NCBI RefSeq assembly: GCF_001894805.1
Contig: NZ_BCWX01000011.1
Location: 1 to 64,000 of the forward strand
Length of the DNA stretch: 64,000 nucleotides
Direction of reading: 5' to 3'
From: Rhodococcus globerulus NBRC 14531
GTDB taxonomy: Bacteria; Actinomycetota; Actinomycetes; Mycobacteriales; Mycobacteriaceae
A model generated the notes under the pieces. That model was not told the DNA's origin. It did not search any database and worked only from the letters and a program-made list of their open reading frames with translations. Positions 1 to 8,898 of this stretch are shown piece after piece. Each line of letters opens with the position of its first letter. Positions within the stretch are counted from its first letter, which is position 1. The translations under genes were made by a program, and so were the position numbers.

Positions 1-302
1 CCGGTTGAATACGCCCAGTTCACGTCCTGGGCGTTCACCCGCCGGGCGCACGACTCAGGGCTGGTCCCATCGATGGGATCGATCGGCGATTGCTATGACA
101 ACGCAGTGATCGAATCTTTCTGGGGCAGAATGCAAACCGAACTTTTGAATCGGAAACGATGGAAAACGAGGATCGAATTGGCCAACGCCATGTTCGAGCA
201 CCTCAAGATCTTCCACAATCGCCCACGGCGGCACAGTGCACTCGGGATGCTGACCCGATCGAGTTCGAGAACGTACACTTCACACGTCAACCCGTAGCCT
301 GA
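1..302 (+). pseudogene. IS3-family transposase OrfB, 3' part, frameshifted
   Basis: The open frame enters from the window edge and carries the end of an IS3-type DDE integrase core: the GDCYDNAVIESFW motif, then the NRPRRHSALGMLT signature that closes these proteins. After GMLT the frame is lost. Restoring one base in the short C run near 252-256 gives PIEFENVHFTRQPVA, the usual C-terminus, ending at TGA 300-302. As written, the frame stops early at 295-297. The catalytic Glu of the core is visible (VIES), but the N-terminal half and OrfA lie outside the window. The right inverted repeat probably lies just downstream, around 310-345, but I cannot define its end. The family call is firm; the loss of one base could be a real mutation or a sequencing error. 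Confidence 0.85.
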
Positions 303-753
303 AGTCAAATATGACGACTCCACGAAACTCGGGGTACATCAAAGTCTCCGGACACTCCGGTGCGATTCAACCTCGGTCCGGCTTGTCGACCAACACCGGT
401 GCGATCTTCTCCTCTGCCGGAATCATTCTTCGAGTGCTCTTGTTCATAACCCGAAGTCGATGGAAGATACCTTCATCTCCGAATAATTGGATAGTACAAG
501 TGTTGTGTAGACCGTATGTCATTGTTCGGGTTCCGAATCGTCGGTCGTTCCGATATGCGCCTGTCGCGCTGCCGGTTTCGACGATTTGCGGCAATGCGCG
601 GTCTCCTGAGAGCCGACGCGCACCGCCTACCAACGATCCGAAGGGCAAATACGACCATTGAATATGTCGAGCAAACATCGAGGAAGCGGCCGTCAACATC
701 GCTCGGCATGCTGCGGATCTCACTTATGAGGATCTTCTGAGCGGGTGGCAGAG
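303..753. other. No convincing gene; decayed spacer
   Basis: About 450 bases between the IS3 end and the MmgE/PrpD remnant. The open frames on both strands show no recognisable protein. A short frame ending at TGA 755-757 reads IEEAAVNIARHAADLTYEDL and overlaps the next ATG, so it may be the tail of a lost upstream gene that was once translationally coupled to it. I cannot name it. Confidence 0.4.
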
Positions 754-1265
754 ATGACAAGCAAGACGATTCTCGACACCACTGGTGTGATCCTCCCGGC
801 CAGCACTACGTCGCCCGAAGCCAAGGCCTTGGCTGATCTGGCCCTCGATCTCGGTGGGAACGAAGAAGCCACTTTGTTGGGGTTCGGCAGGAAAGCCCTG
901 CTTGGCTAGCAAGTTATGTGAACGGGGCGATGGCCAACTGTCAGGATTTCAACGACCTACATCCCGACGCCGCACACATTTCGTCGCCGGTGATCCCCGC
1001 AGCAATTGCGGTGGCGGAACGCCAGGGGGTGTCACTGGAAAGGGAATTCATCACTGCCGTTGCACTGGGTGTCGATCTACAGTGCCGGTTAACCCTTGCT
1101 GCGGGAAAACCGGGAGGCCGTGCAGCCGCGTGGCATCACCCGAGCCGTATCGGCCGAAACAGGTGCCGAAGGTCCGGACGACCGACAAATACACCTCAGC
1201 GATTGAACAATCCCAGAAGTTATGACGGAAGTGGGCCAGAACCCGAAGACTTTCCCATCCGGTGA
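754..1265 (+). pseudogene. MmgE/PrpD-family protein, N-terminal remnant
   Basis: The ATG frame at 754 gives about 51 residues and stops. Shifting frame near 895-905 continues it as APAWLASYVNGAMANCQDF, followed by LHPDAAHISSPVIPAAIAVA and a LGVDLQCRLTLAAG segment. That order (an alanine-rich N-terminus, NGAxAHxxDFDD, HPSxxVIPAALA, GYExxxRL) is typical of the N-terminal helical domain of MmgE/PrpD proteins, the 2-methylcitrate dehydratase and cis-aconitate decarboxylase superfamily. The frame degenerates again after about 1100, and nothing of the C-terminal two thirds is recognisable. It is therefore a dead gene with at least one frameshift and a large 3' loss, in keeping with the IS debris around it. 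Confidence 0.7.
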
Positions 1266-1458
1266 GCAAGACAGTTCAGCCGACCGTTGTGCGTGTTATC
1301 AAGGCCTGCGTGTAGTTTCCGAATTGTGTTGAGACAGAGCGATAATGGACTTTTCACTCTTGACCTCTGACGAATCATGTGGATATCCTCCCAGGGCAAC
1401 AGTTTTCCGAGTAATGAATTCACATGAGTGACCACCAACTTCTGACAAGGTCCAATCT

Positions 1459-2241
1459 ATGGCGAAACACTCTACTGCAAAACGCATGTGGGCATTTGAC
1501 GCACCAAATGCAACGATTGACAAGAGCATGATAGAAGCAGGGTCGTCGGGAGACTGGATGACTCCGTTCCCCAGCTACCTCATCGAGCATTCCGGCGGTC
1601 TTGTCCTCTTCGACACCGGTCTTTCGCCCGAGGCGGCCGGCAATCCCGCTTCCGTCTACGGCGAAAGCGCCGTGAGTTCACGGATCGAATACTCCCAGGA
1701 GCAACGGCTCGACCGCCAGTTGGACAGTATCGGCTTCAAACCATCTGACGTCGAGCACGTCGTACTGTCGCACCTGCACTTCGATCACACCGGTGGGGTC
1801 GCACTTTTCCCGGATGCACTGTTCTACCTCGGCGAAGGTGAAATGGACTATGCACTGAATCCCGACACCCATCTGTGCGGGCTGTACCGACCAGAAGAGC
1901 TCAAGGCAGTTCGCAACTACCGCACGCACACGGTAGCCGGCGGAGACCACGACCTGTTCGGAGACGGCAGCATCTCGCTACTCCTCCTCCCCGGACACTC
2001 CCCCGGGTCGCTGGCGATGAAGGTTCAGTTACCCAACCGGACCATCATTCTTTCAGGCGATGTCAGCCATACACGTGCAGCATTCAAATCCGCCTGTCCG
2101 TTTTCACTGGACCAGGACAGCACGGCAGCAGTGTCCTCAATCAAACGTTTGCAGTCGATCCAGCAGGAGTCCGGCGCCGAGGTGTGGATAGGGCATGACC
2201 CTGATGATTGGGACACCTTCGGTCCTGGTAGTTACGAGTAG
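1459..2241 (+). CDS. Metallo-beta-lactamase-fold hydrolase, probable N-acyl homoserine lactonase
   Basis: 260 residues of the metallo-beta-lactamase fold. The dinuclear zinc motif HLHFDH is at residues 105-110 and is followed by TGG. Further metal ligands are the His of LLPGHSPGS, the Asp of LSGDVSH and the late His of WIGHDPDDW. Size, spacing and the late GHD motif fit the AttM/AiiB/AiiA group, which opens the lactone ring of acyl-homoserine-lactone signals in the cytoplasm. Other lactones such as gamma-butyrolactone are also substrates in the AttM branch, so the substrate is inferred. The ATG start is preceded by an AAGG at about 9 bases. The gene stands alone among pseudogenes, so it has no operon partner to narrow its role. 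Confidence 0.8.
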   Translation: MAKHSTAKRMWAFDAPNATIDKSMIEAGSSGDWMTPFPSYLIEHSGGLVLFDTGLSPEAAGNPASVYGESAVSSRIEYSQEQRLDRQLDSIGFKPSDVEHVVLSHLHFDHTGGVALFPDALFYLGEGEMDYALNPDTHLCGLYRPEELKAVRNYRTHTVAGGDHDLFGDGSISLLLLPGHSPGSLAMKVQLPNRTIILSGDVSHTRAAFKSACPFSLDQDSTAAVSSIKRLQSIQQESGAEVWIGHDPDDWDTFGPGSYE

Positions 2242-2432
2242 CAGTTGACGCCTGTGACCAATCCCTGCGTCCAACTCCGCGGGCTGTCGTCAACATTGCC
2301 GTAAACACGATTCGACACAAGTCACCTGAGCATGCACCAGTTTTTCGTTGGGATCCGTCTCATCACTGGGCGCACGCTGACCAGCTTTGATGTCCAGAGA
2401 CACTCGTATAATACCGAGTCCCACACACCTAT

Positions 2433-2463
2433 TGCTCACCCTGGCCGTCGGTCAGGGTGAGCA
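2433..2463 (-). terminator. Hairpin terminator after the ferredoxin-reductase remnant
   Basis: Perfect 11-bp arms, TGCTCACCCTG at 2433-2443 and CAGGGTGAGCA at 2453-2463, with a 9-base loop. It lies just past the stop of the leftward reductase remnant (2476). There is no long U tract, as is common for actinobacterial terminators. Confidence 0.6.
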
Positions 2464-2475
2464 TCAATCTCGAAG

Positions 2476-2866
2476 TCAGAACTCCACTTCGACGGATCCA
2501 GACACCGACCGCGCTTGACATGCCAGAATGTCGCCCCATGAGTCGGTGAACTTGGCGGGCAAGCATTGTCGAGATCCTCGGGACCAAGGATCGCGGTCTT
2601 CGCCATCCGGACTTCTCCGTTGACCACCGTGGCGGCACAGGATCCGCACTCGCCGGAAAGGCACGAATAAGGGACGTCGATCCCACGGGCGCGCAGGACC
2701 TCGACCAAGGTCCGGTTGTGCGCCCAATCCAGTTCATGCGTCTCACCCAAAATGTGAACTACGGCCTGGGCTCTATCCGTAGCATTCGGCAACTCGACGA
2801 GGAGTTCATCGACGTTAATGACGTTGTCCGAGAATGGATTTCCCGACAGTGAGCTGAAACCGGCAC
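2476..2866 (-). pseudogene. Phthalate-dioxygenase-reductase/KshB-type ferredoxin reductase, C-terminal remnant
   Basis: Reading leftward, SSLSGNPFSDNV is followed by a complete plant-type 2Fe-2S ferredoxin domain with PYSCLSGECGSC (a CX4CX2C cluster) and a final ILACQAR Cys. The frame shifts once near 2565: LDNAC leads out of frame, and KFTDSWGDILACQARSVSG resumes in another frame to the stop at 2476. The FNR-like FAD and NAD domains are missing; the break lies near 2866, next to IS110 sequence. The C-terminal ferredoxin layout and the GNPF linker fit reductases such as KshB of 3-ketosteroid 9-alpha-hydroxylase and related ring-hydroxylating oxygenases. It is clearly inactive. Confidence 0.7.
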
Positions 2867-2884
2867 CGACTCAACAGAGGAGGA

Positions 2885-3058
2885 GACCGTGCGCTGAATC
2901 GGGCACTGCACACCGTCGCGATCACCCGGTTGCGGTGTCATCCGCAGAGCCGCGCCTACGAGACCCTCCGAACCTTGGAAGGTAACACACACCGCGACAT
3001 TCGACGCTGCCTCTAACGAACCCTTGCCAGGAAACTCTACCGCGTGATGGAGTCCGCT
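2885..3058 (+). pseudogene. IS110-family transposase, C-terminal remnant
   Basis: The translated frame reads RALNRALHTVAITRLR, then a TREAxRxLKRxLARxLYR-like tail (THRDIRRCL, stop, RTLARKLYRVM). This is the conserved end of IS110/IS1111 transposases. A Lys codon has become TAA at 3013-3015. Only the last 50-60 codons survive, and the piece abuts the truncated reductase, so this element or its excision probably caused that break. Confidence 0.65.
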
Positions 3059-3109
3059 ACTAGAGATGCCAACGCCCAGATTTTCTGGTTGACAAACATA
3101 AGAGCATCG

Positions 3110-3265
3110 AATGGGCTACTGCGCCAGCATTTTCCGAAGGGCACCGATCTGTCTAGGTGGTCCGCCGAGGACCTCGAAGCTGTCGCTCTGGCGATCAACA
3201 ACTGGCCCCGCAAGCTCCACGACTAGCGAACCCTGGCCGAGGTCTTCGACGAACAGCTACGCTCG
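3110..3265 (+). pseudogene. IS30-family transposase, C-terminal remnant
   Basis: Same open frame as the IS110 scrap, but the content changes to NGLLRQHFPKGTDLSRWSAE followed by AINNWPRK, the C-terminal signature of IS30 transposases. A Trp codon has become TAG at 3224-3226. Downstream, RTLAEVFDEQLRS continues the family pattern. The chimeric frame from 3044 is therefore a junction of two dead transposases and not a gene. Confidence 0.7.
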
Positions 3266-3598
3266 GGGAGTGCCAGCGCGGGGGTGGGGTGCTCGGGCGA
3301 GGACTCTTGTTGGCGGGCGAGGGCGGTGCGCGCTGCGGCGAGTCCGTCCACATTCGGGTCCCGTCTGTCGTTAACTGGGTGCGCAGGTACGCTCCTATCT
3401 CCTTCGCGAAGTCATTCGCCTGCACCGGTGAGCAGGCTCATTTCGGTCTATTACAGGCCCACATAAATATTTGTAGGAAACAAGTATTGCGTTAGGCAAC
3501 TGTCGATTGTTAGCCTTCCCACTGAACTGCAGATATAGGTCATTCACCCGTAAGCTGATGGAAGCGATCGAGCGTATCGCACGGGAAGGTTGGGCAGT
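3266..3598. other. No convincing gene
   Basis: About 330 bases after the IS30 scrap. A leftward GTG frame from about 3425 begins QANDFAKEIGAYLRTQLTTD, which looks protein-like for 25 residues, then turns into low-quality sequence near 3330. It may be the 5' tip of a gene lost to the IS insertion. The last 130 bases are more AT-rich and probably carry the promoter of the next small gene. Confidence 0.35.
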
Positions 3599-3796
3599 AT
3601 GACCACTGCACGCAAGATCACCACGCGCACTGCCTCGCGCGGGATCGAAGAGTCGGTGCAGTTCGCGACCGGGGTTGTTCGTCTCGCCGGCGGCACCGTC
3701 ACCGAAGCGGACGAAGCCGCGGCCCGACGAGTGCTTACCGGGGTGAGCACGGCAGAACAAGAGCTGGAGGCGTTCCGCCGGGAACTGGAGCTCTGA
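3599..3796 (+). CDS. Small protein, possible VbhA-like antitoxin
   Basis: 65 residues from ATG 3599, with a good GGGAAGG ribosome site 9 bases upstream; the TTG at 3590 is a poorer start. The sequence has a helical middle (SVQFATGVVRLAGGTVT) followed by ADEAAARRVLTGVSTAEQELE. The pattern of a short helix, an (L)xGG turn, then a helix ending in a (x)GxxTxxE motif resembles the VbhA family of antitoxins that inhibit Fic-domain AMP-transferases. No Fic protein (HPFxxGNGR) is present nearby, so it would be an orphan. The family call is a guess from pattern only; a plain hypothetical protein is equally possible. Confidence 0.5.
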   Translation: MTTARKITTRTASRGIEESVQFATGVVRLAGGTVTEADEAAARRVLTGVSTAEQELEAFRRELEL

Positions 3797-4077
3797 TCGT
3801 CCGTTGCCGGCGAAAACTCCACACCTCGGGCGACGATCGGTCTAGAACTAACTCCGGCCCACAGCTCCTATTTTGAAGGGGCACAATATCGTTCATGCGG
3901 TCCTTCCTCGAAGTCATGCAACATCACCTCAACCCCGGGTGAATAACTCGAGGCAGATGCACGTCGCATCGATACCGCGACAAGTTCAGCACCACAGCCA
4001 ACGTTCAATCGAACGACTCCCCTTGTGTGCCCCGCTTCTTCTGGCGATGGTCAAAATCCGAGCGCACTCGATTGATC

Positions 4078-4935
4078 TCACGACATATTCTCGGCGTCTG
4101 CAAGATATTCGCGGTACAGCGCCGATGCGGTCGGGTTGGACACGCCGAGCTCTTCAGCGATAGCCGTGAATGTCTCACCTGCGGTACGCATCTCATACGC
4201 ACGTTGCCGACGCGTAATCCGTTCGTCGAGCTTGTCCTGCTTGGCTTGCTCTCGCCGCTTCCGGCGAATGACCTTCTCCCGGTTGGCTTCCTGACGTATC
4301 GCATGCACGATCGGGAACGGCACCGCAAAACGGCCACCATTCCAGCGGTAATTGGGCATCAGGTGCGCGTTGCTGCGCAGCTCGTCGTACACCTCGGCAC
4401 TGATGTTCGACCCGTAGGTCTCGAGCAGGACTGTGCGGCTGATTTCCGAAAGGCTCGCCCACAAGGCGTCGAAACCGTTGTCGTAGTCCGCGTCCGCAGC
4501 AACCGAATCCCACCCATCCCATTGGGGTAAGTCCAGAATGACAGAGGGTAGTCCGCTGGGTGTATCGCCCTTGTTGCCGATGACGCCATAGGCGAGTGCA
4601 TGACGTCCGGTTGCGTTGAGCGCCAGGATGACCGGGTGCCAGTAGGCGGCAAAGGTAGGACCGAGGTAGCCGACGGTCGAATCACGAAAGTCGACGGCGA
4701 CAGCGGTTGCGTCGAAGGGATTTTCGGGTTCGGGGACGAGTTCTACGAGAACACTGTGCCCATCCGGGCAGCTGCGCAGGGTCGCACTGAGCGCACTCGT
4801 GGTTTGTGCGCGATGCCAAAGTTGACCGCGCTCGAGGATGTAGGGATTTTCGCCGCGAACATAATCGGCATCACTGCGGTTGTAGACGCTGGCTTTATCG
4901 GCGTATTCGGTGAAGCTGTAACTGTACGAGTCCAT
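4078..4935 (-). CDS. HIRAN-domain protein with C-terminal helix-turn-helix
   Basis: 285 residues. Roughly residues 55-115 form a HIRAN-like domain (VELVPEPENPFDATAVAV, then VGYLGP), a module that binds DNA ends or stalled-fork 3' ends in helicases and occurs as a stand-alone protein in phage and plasmid contexts. A lysine/arginine-rich linker near residues 215-250 leads to a resolvase-like helix-turn-helix (AGETFTAIAEELGVSNPTA) at the end. The ATG start has an AGGAGAA site 8 bases upstream. The gene lies alone, with a 140-base gap to the next leftward gene. A DNA-damage, phage-sensing or plasmid role is inferred; the exact function is unknown. Confidence 0.7.
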   Translation of the reverse strand: MDSYSYSFTEYADKASVYNRSDADYVRGENPYILERGQLWHRAQTTSALSATLRSCPDGHSVLVELVPEPENPFDATAVAVDFRDSTVGYLGPTFAAYWHPVILALNATGRHALAYGVIGNKGDTPSGLPSVILDLPQWDGWDSVAADADYDNGFDALWASLSEISRTVLLETYGSNISAEVYDELRSNAHLMPNYRWNGGRFAVPFPIVHAIRQEANREKVIRRKRREQAKQDKLDERITRRQRAYEMRTAGETFTAIAEELGVSNPTASALYREYLADAENMS

Positions 4936-5073
4936 GTGCTGTGTTCTCCTGACGTAACGGCGGCTGTCGGACGGCGCCGCGCTCGCTGCTGTGTGGCTTC
5001 ATACCGACTCGGAGACACGCGCCGCACCCGACACACTCGGCGAAGCCGAGATGCGGCGGCATGGTCGGACTTG

Positions 5074-5526
5074 TCACCCGCGGGGCGCAGCCTCTGCGGC
5101 TCTCGAGCTGAGAATCTGAGCTTCGAAATCCGAGGTCATGTGATGGATCCGGGTGATCGGGTCCCACTTCATGACCCCGATCCGGTGCAGTTCCTCGAGG
5201 CTGCCGATGAATTCCTCCACGGCTTCCCCCGACTGCTGTATCTGCCTTGCCGGCACCATCTTCCCCGGCGGAGCGCAGTCCTTGGAGACGTAGGCCGGGT
5301 GCGCCAGTAGAACTGCGAGCGCCTCCTCGTAAGTCAGCGATGGGTTTTGTTCAGCCATCGCCGCGGCCATACGGGGGTACTCCCAAATCGGTGCCTCGAT
5401 CACGGTCACTCTGTGGTCCTGAATCTCGGCGCTTTTGACCTTTCGGTCGGCCCGGCGGTGCGCTTTCGCGGCTGCGGTCTTGCGGTTGCGGTTCTGCTTG
5501 CTCTTTTTCGTCTTGCTCGTGGCCAC
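5074..5526 (-). CDS. Hypothetical protein with basic N-terminus
   Basis: 150 residues from a GTG start with an AAAGGA ribosome site. The first 35 residues are strongly basic (many Lys/Arg in KTKKSKQNRNRKTAAAKAHR), followed by an acidic/helical body. I recognise no family. A basic leader of this kind often signals nucleic-acid binding. It lies upstream of, and in the same direction as, the HIRAN gene, 138 bases away, so the two may be cotranscribed. Confidence 0.6.
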   Translation of the reverse strand: MATSKTKKSKQNRNRKTAAAKAHRRADRKVKSAEIQDHRVTVIEAPIWEYPRMAAAMAEQNPSLTYEEALAVLLAHPAYVSKDCAPPGKMVPARQIQQSGEAVEEFIGSLEELHRIGVMKWDPITRIHHMTSDFEAQILSSRAAEAAPRG

Positions 5527-5614
5527 TGCGGTCCTTTGCTCGGTGTGATGCCCCTACCACTGATGTACTTATAGTCTGTCGACCTTTAGTCATCACCGAC
5601 ACAAGCTTGTCTGC

Positions 5615-5872
5615 GTGGATGACGATGGCCGGGCACTCGCAGAGTTCGGCCTTCGGATCAGGAGCACGCGCTCAGCCGCGGGACTGTCCCAAGAGGAGTT
5701 GGCGCACCGGGCCGGCCTGCACCGGACGTACGTGGGCTCGGTCGAACGCGGTGAACGCAACATCAGCCTGCTCAACATCCTCACCCTCGCCACCGTGCTG
5801 GGCGTGGATCCGGGAAGCTTGGTGACCGGCATGACGCGCCCGCCCTCCCCCTCAGAGGAAACCCCGAAGTAA
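5615..5872 (+). CDS. XRE-family (C-protein-like) transcriptional regulator
   Basis: 85 residues that are almost wholly one helix-turn-helix domain: RIRSTRSAAGLSQEELAHRA, then GLHRTYVGSVERGERNISL and LLNILTLATVLGVDPGSLV. This layout is that of compact Cro/CI-type regulators, including controller proteins of restriction-modification loci. The GTG at 5615 is the first start in frame and lacks a clear ribosome site, so a leaderless message is likely. It is divergent from the hypothetical gene ending its promoter at 5526, with 88 bases between them, and may regulate both. No modification methylase is adjacent. Confidence 0.8.
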   Translation: MDDDGRALAEFGLRIRSTRSAAGLSQEELAHRAGLHRTYVGSVERGERNISLLNILTLATVLGVDPGSLVTGMTRPPSPSEETPK

Positions 5873-6188
5873 ATTCGGATCGGGGTAGGTCCAGCTTGAT
5901 TACGCCTGAACCAGAACCTTTTCCGCATCAGCTTCATAGGCAGGGCTGGCATTTATACCGCCGTAGGGGTCTGGCCGCCCTGCGCAACAGTTCATTTCGG
6001 GGGATACCGCAGGTGGCCGGGTCACCACGAGGCGGATGCAGTTCAAGCGCCCGCCGCTTACCGCCGACACCGAGTAACTACGTTTATGCCGTATACAACT
6101 AACATCGCCTCGTTGAAAAGCGATGTCACTGCTATCACCAGTTCATTTGGTTCGAACAACATGAAGTAAGAAAGAAAAGAGATCCTCG
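5873..6188. other. No gene seen; promoter region
   Basis: About 315 bases between the XRE gene and the next gene. The last 100 bases are AT-rich (around 6080-6185) and probably hold the promoter for the membrane protein at 6189. Confidence 0.4.
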
Positions 6189-6839
6189 ATGACTGCCAGG
6201 GTTTACACCGCGTGCCGCGATTGCAAGAATTGCACCAACTCGGCATTCGCGCACGCCGGTAGACGCGCGGGCCGCACCACAGCCCTGGTGCTCACTGCGG
6301 GCGTTTCCGAGGCTGCGATGGCGACGAAGAAGAAGTGCCGGCAGTGCGGCCATCAGATGAGTCTCCACGGCTTGCTCGACTCGCTCCCCCCTGCTGCCCC
6401 ACAGCCTCCTTTCCCGGGGTATCGGCCGGTGGCACCGCCAGCGCCGACTTTTCAGGCATATCAGCAGCCGACATCTCAATACCCTGTCCCGCCCAACACC
6501 GCAGCGCCCCAGCAGCCGGGATTCTTCAAACGGTCATTCGAAACTGTTCGCGTTTTCTACACCCATCCGGACGCAGCGACGAGAATCCGCCGGCGGTTCG
6601 TCACTGCTCTCGCCCTGGCTGTCTTCGGCCTCATAGGGGGAATCGGCAACATCGCGACGGATCTCGGTGCCGCCGCCTTCGGCTTGGCTATCGCTGTGGG
6701 CGCCCTCTTGTGGGCGGCAAGAGAAAGACTGGCCACCAAAAAGCTCCACGAGAACGAGATAGCCGATCGAGCTGAAAGACAACACAGATCGGATGATCCA
6801 GATCAGCGTCTGTACGGCGATTATCCACCTGCGACCTAG
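6189..6839 (+). CDS. Hypothetical protein: cysteine pairs, Pro-rich linker, two membrane helices
   Basis: 216 residues. The N-terminus has CRDCKNC and then CRQCGH, a split zinc-ribbon-like set of cysteines. A Pro/Gln-rich linker follows (about residues 65-115). Then come a short amphipathic part and two hydrophobic segments, VTALALAVFGLIGGIGNIA and LGAAAFGLAIAVGALLWAA, and a charged tail. This order is common in actinobacterial membrane proteins of unknown role. The ATG has an AAGAGA upstream. No operon partner: the next gene starts 220 bases on. Confidence 0.55.
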   Translation: MTARVYTACRDCKNCTNSAFAHAGRRAGRTTALVLTAGVSEAAMATKKKCRQCGHQMSLHGLLDSLPPAAPQPPFPGYRPVAPPAPTFQAYQQPTSQYPVPPNTAAPQQPGFFKRSFETVRVFYTHPDAATRIRRRFVTALALAVFGLIGGIGNIATDLGAAAFGLAIAVGALLWAARERLATKKLHENEIADRAERQHRSDDPDQRLYGDYPPAT

Positions 6840-7059
6840 TTGATATGAATCAACTGAAGTGCCGAATGTTCCCAGCTGAGACGACCTGCAGATACATTCT
6901 CAAGATCCAGGCACTGTAGCCCAGGACATCGGCAGACCCTTCGGTGCCCAACTTTCTGATCGTCGTCCACCACTGCCCTTAATTCAACCTCGGGGACTGC
7001 TGGAACACTGAACATTCTGATCCGGTGGCGGCTGTCACCACGTATTCGAGGAGACATTC

Positions 7060-8898
7060 GTGAAGGCCGATACGCGGGAACTCAAGCAGGTTCTGATGCC
7101 ACCGACCCAGTACGTCATTCCGACATTTCAACGAGATTACGAATGGACCGAAGACGGTCAGTGGAAACTGCTGTTCGAGGACCTGGTTTCAGCTGCCGAG
7201 CGGCTTGTCCAAGCCCGTCATGACGCCCAGGCGATAAAGAAACCTGCGGCGATGTTCGAGAAGATGGTGGCCCCTCACTTCCTCGGCGCGATCGTGTGCG
7301 ATCAACTTCCCTCGTTGACCGGCGGGATAGACGAGCGTGCTGTCATCGACGGGCAGCAGCGACTGACCACGTTGATGCTTTTGACCCGAGGCGTTCTCGA
7401 TGCCCTGATCGAACGTGACTCAGACCTGGTCAGCCAGGTTCATCGCTTGCTGTGGAATCCCGCTGATCTCGCGAAGGAGTCTCATCAGCGGTACAAGCTC
7501 TGGCCGCGCCGTAAAGATCGTAATGTGTGGCGAACCGTCATGGACGACGAGATCGTCCCGACGGGAAATCACCTCTACGAGCAAGCTCGGCGGTTCTTCG
7601 CGCAGCAAGCGCGTGAGGCGATGACCAGCGAGGACGGATCGGATCGATCCGCGGCACTGGTTCATGCATTGGTCGGTCTGTTCAAGCTGGTGGTCATCGA
7701 CCTCGAAGACAATGACGACGCTCAGGTCATCTTCGAAGTTCTCAACGGGCGGCAGACCCCCTTGTCAGCCTCCGACTTGGTCAAGAATTTGCTGTTCCTG
7801 CGCGGGGAGTTCACCGAAGACTCCGACGTCGAGGAGCTCTACGACACCTACTGGGCCGAGTTCGACGACCCGTGGTGGAAAGTGGAGATCGGCCGCGGTC
7901 ACGCCGCTCGTGGTCGGCGCGATGTGGTGCTGTCCGCGTGGCTGACGGCAGCAACAGGTCATGAGGTCAATGTCGGGCATCTCTACGGCGAGGTCCGTAA
8001 CTACCTCGCGGTCGCTGATCTGTCGACGAAAGAGGTACTGGCCGACATCTATGCCTACGCCCGCGCGTACGGCCGTCTGCACGGGCGTTATCCGCTCACG
8101 GACGACCGTATCGCGACGGCATATCGCCGGATCAATGCCCTCGAGGTCGTGACCGCGACACCGCTTCTGCTGTGGCTGAGCACCCGATCCGAGGAGGTCT
8201 TGTCTCCCGATGAGCACCTCGCCGCGGTCTCAGCCGTCGAATCCTGGCTCATGCGAAGAGCTTTGGTCAACGCAAATACACGAGGATACGGACGGACCTT
8301 CATCGAGGTCCTCCAAGCAGCGCAAGGCGCGGTAGCAGAGACCGGACCGATTGCAGCTGCGACCGCGGCCGCGTTGGACGGGACCGGACGAGGTCGATGG
8401 TGGCCGACCGACGAGGAGATCACCGAAAGCTTCACCACCAGACGCTTCTACGACGGCGTGCTCAGTCGTGGGCGTATACGGTTACTTCTATCCGAAATCG
8501 ACCGAGCCCTGCGCGCCCGCAACACGAAAACCGAACAAGGACAGTTCGATTACGACGTTCTACAAATCGAACACATCATGCCGCGGAACTGGCCGGCGAA
8601 CTGGCCGGTCGCCATTTCCGACGAATCCGATCGCGTCGCCGCCGAACAGCATCGTCAGCAGCACGTCGACCGTATCGGCAACCTCACACTGATCACGGGC
8701 TCGTTCAACGGATCGCTCAGTGACAGCGCATGGGATGTGAAACGTCCAGCACTGGTGGAGCAGTCGAAGCTTCAGCTCAATGCCCGCATCGGGGCCGCCG
8801 AGGTATGGGACGAGAGCGCGGTCACCGCCCGCGCCAAGGAACTCTCCGACATCGTGACCGGCATTTGGCGCAGCCCGACGGAGTTCGCACGCCCATAG
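7060..8898 (+). CDS. GmrSD-type DUF262/DUF1524 restriction protein
   Basis: 612 residues. The DUF262 (GmrS-like) part opens with IPTFQRDYEW at about residue 18 and has the DGQQRLTTL motif near residue 94. The DUF1524 (GmrD-like, HNH nuclease fold) part near residues 505-560 carries HIMPRNW and RIGNLTLITGSFNGSLSD. Single-chain proteins with this order belong to the GmrSD type IV family, which uses NTP hydrolysis to drive cleavage of modified (for example glucosylated hydroxymethylcytosine) phage DNA; several family members act in other anti-phage systems such as BrxU and SspE-like proteins. All key motifs are present, so it looks intact. GTG start with GGAG upstream. It is followed in the same direction by the hydrolase gene 277 bases on. 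Confidence 0.85.
   Translation: MKADTRELKQVLMPPTQYVIPTFQRDYEWTEDGQWKLLFEDLVSAAERLVQARHDAQAIKKPAAMFEKMVAPHFLGAIVCDQLPSLTGGIDERAVIDGQQRLTTLMLLTRGVLDALIERDSDLVSQVHRLLWNPADLAKESHQRYKLWPRRKDRNVWRTVMDDEIVPTGNHLYEQARRFFAQQAREAMTSEDGSDRSAALVHALVGLFKLVVIDLEDNDDAQVIFEVLNGRQTPLSASDLVKNLLFLRGEFTEDSDVEELYDTYWAEFDDPWWKVEIGRGHAARGRRDVVLSAWLTAATGHEVNVGHLYGEVRNYLAVADLSTKEVLADIYAYARAYGRLHGRYPLTDDRIATAYRRINALEVVTATPLLLWLSTRSEEVLSPDEHLAAVSAVESWLMRRALVNANTRGYGRTFIEVLQAAQGAVAETGPIAAATAAALDGTGRGRWWPTDEEITESFTTRRFYDGVLSRGRIRLLLSEIDRALRARNTKTEQGQFDYDVLQIEHIMPRNWPANWPVAISDESDRVAAEQHRQQHVDRIGNLTLITGSFNGSLSDSAWDVKRPALVEQSKLQLNARIGAAEVWDESAVTARAKELSDIVTGIWRSPTEFARP

Noticed and set aside
367-723. Leftward frames in the spacer after IS3
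   Set aside because: No family pattern; a promoter-like region or decayed DNA is more likely.
3044-3226. A 60-codon frame that looks like a small gene
   Set aside because: It is a junction of IS110 and IS30 transposase tails with lost stops.
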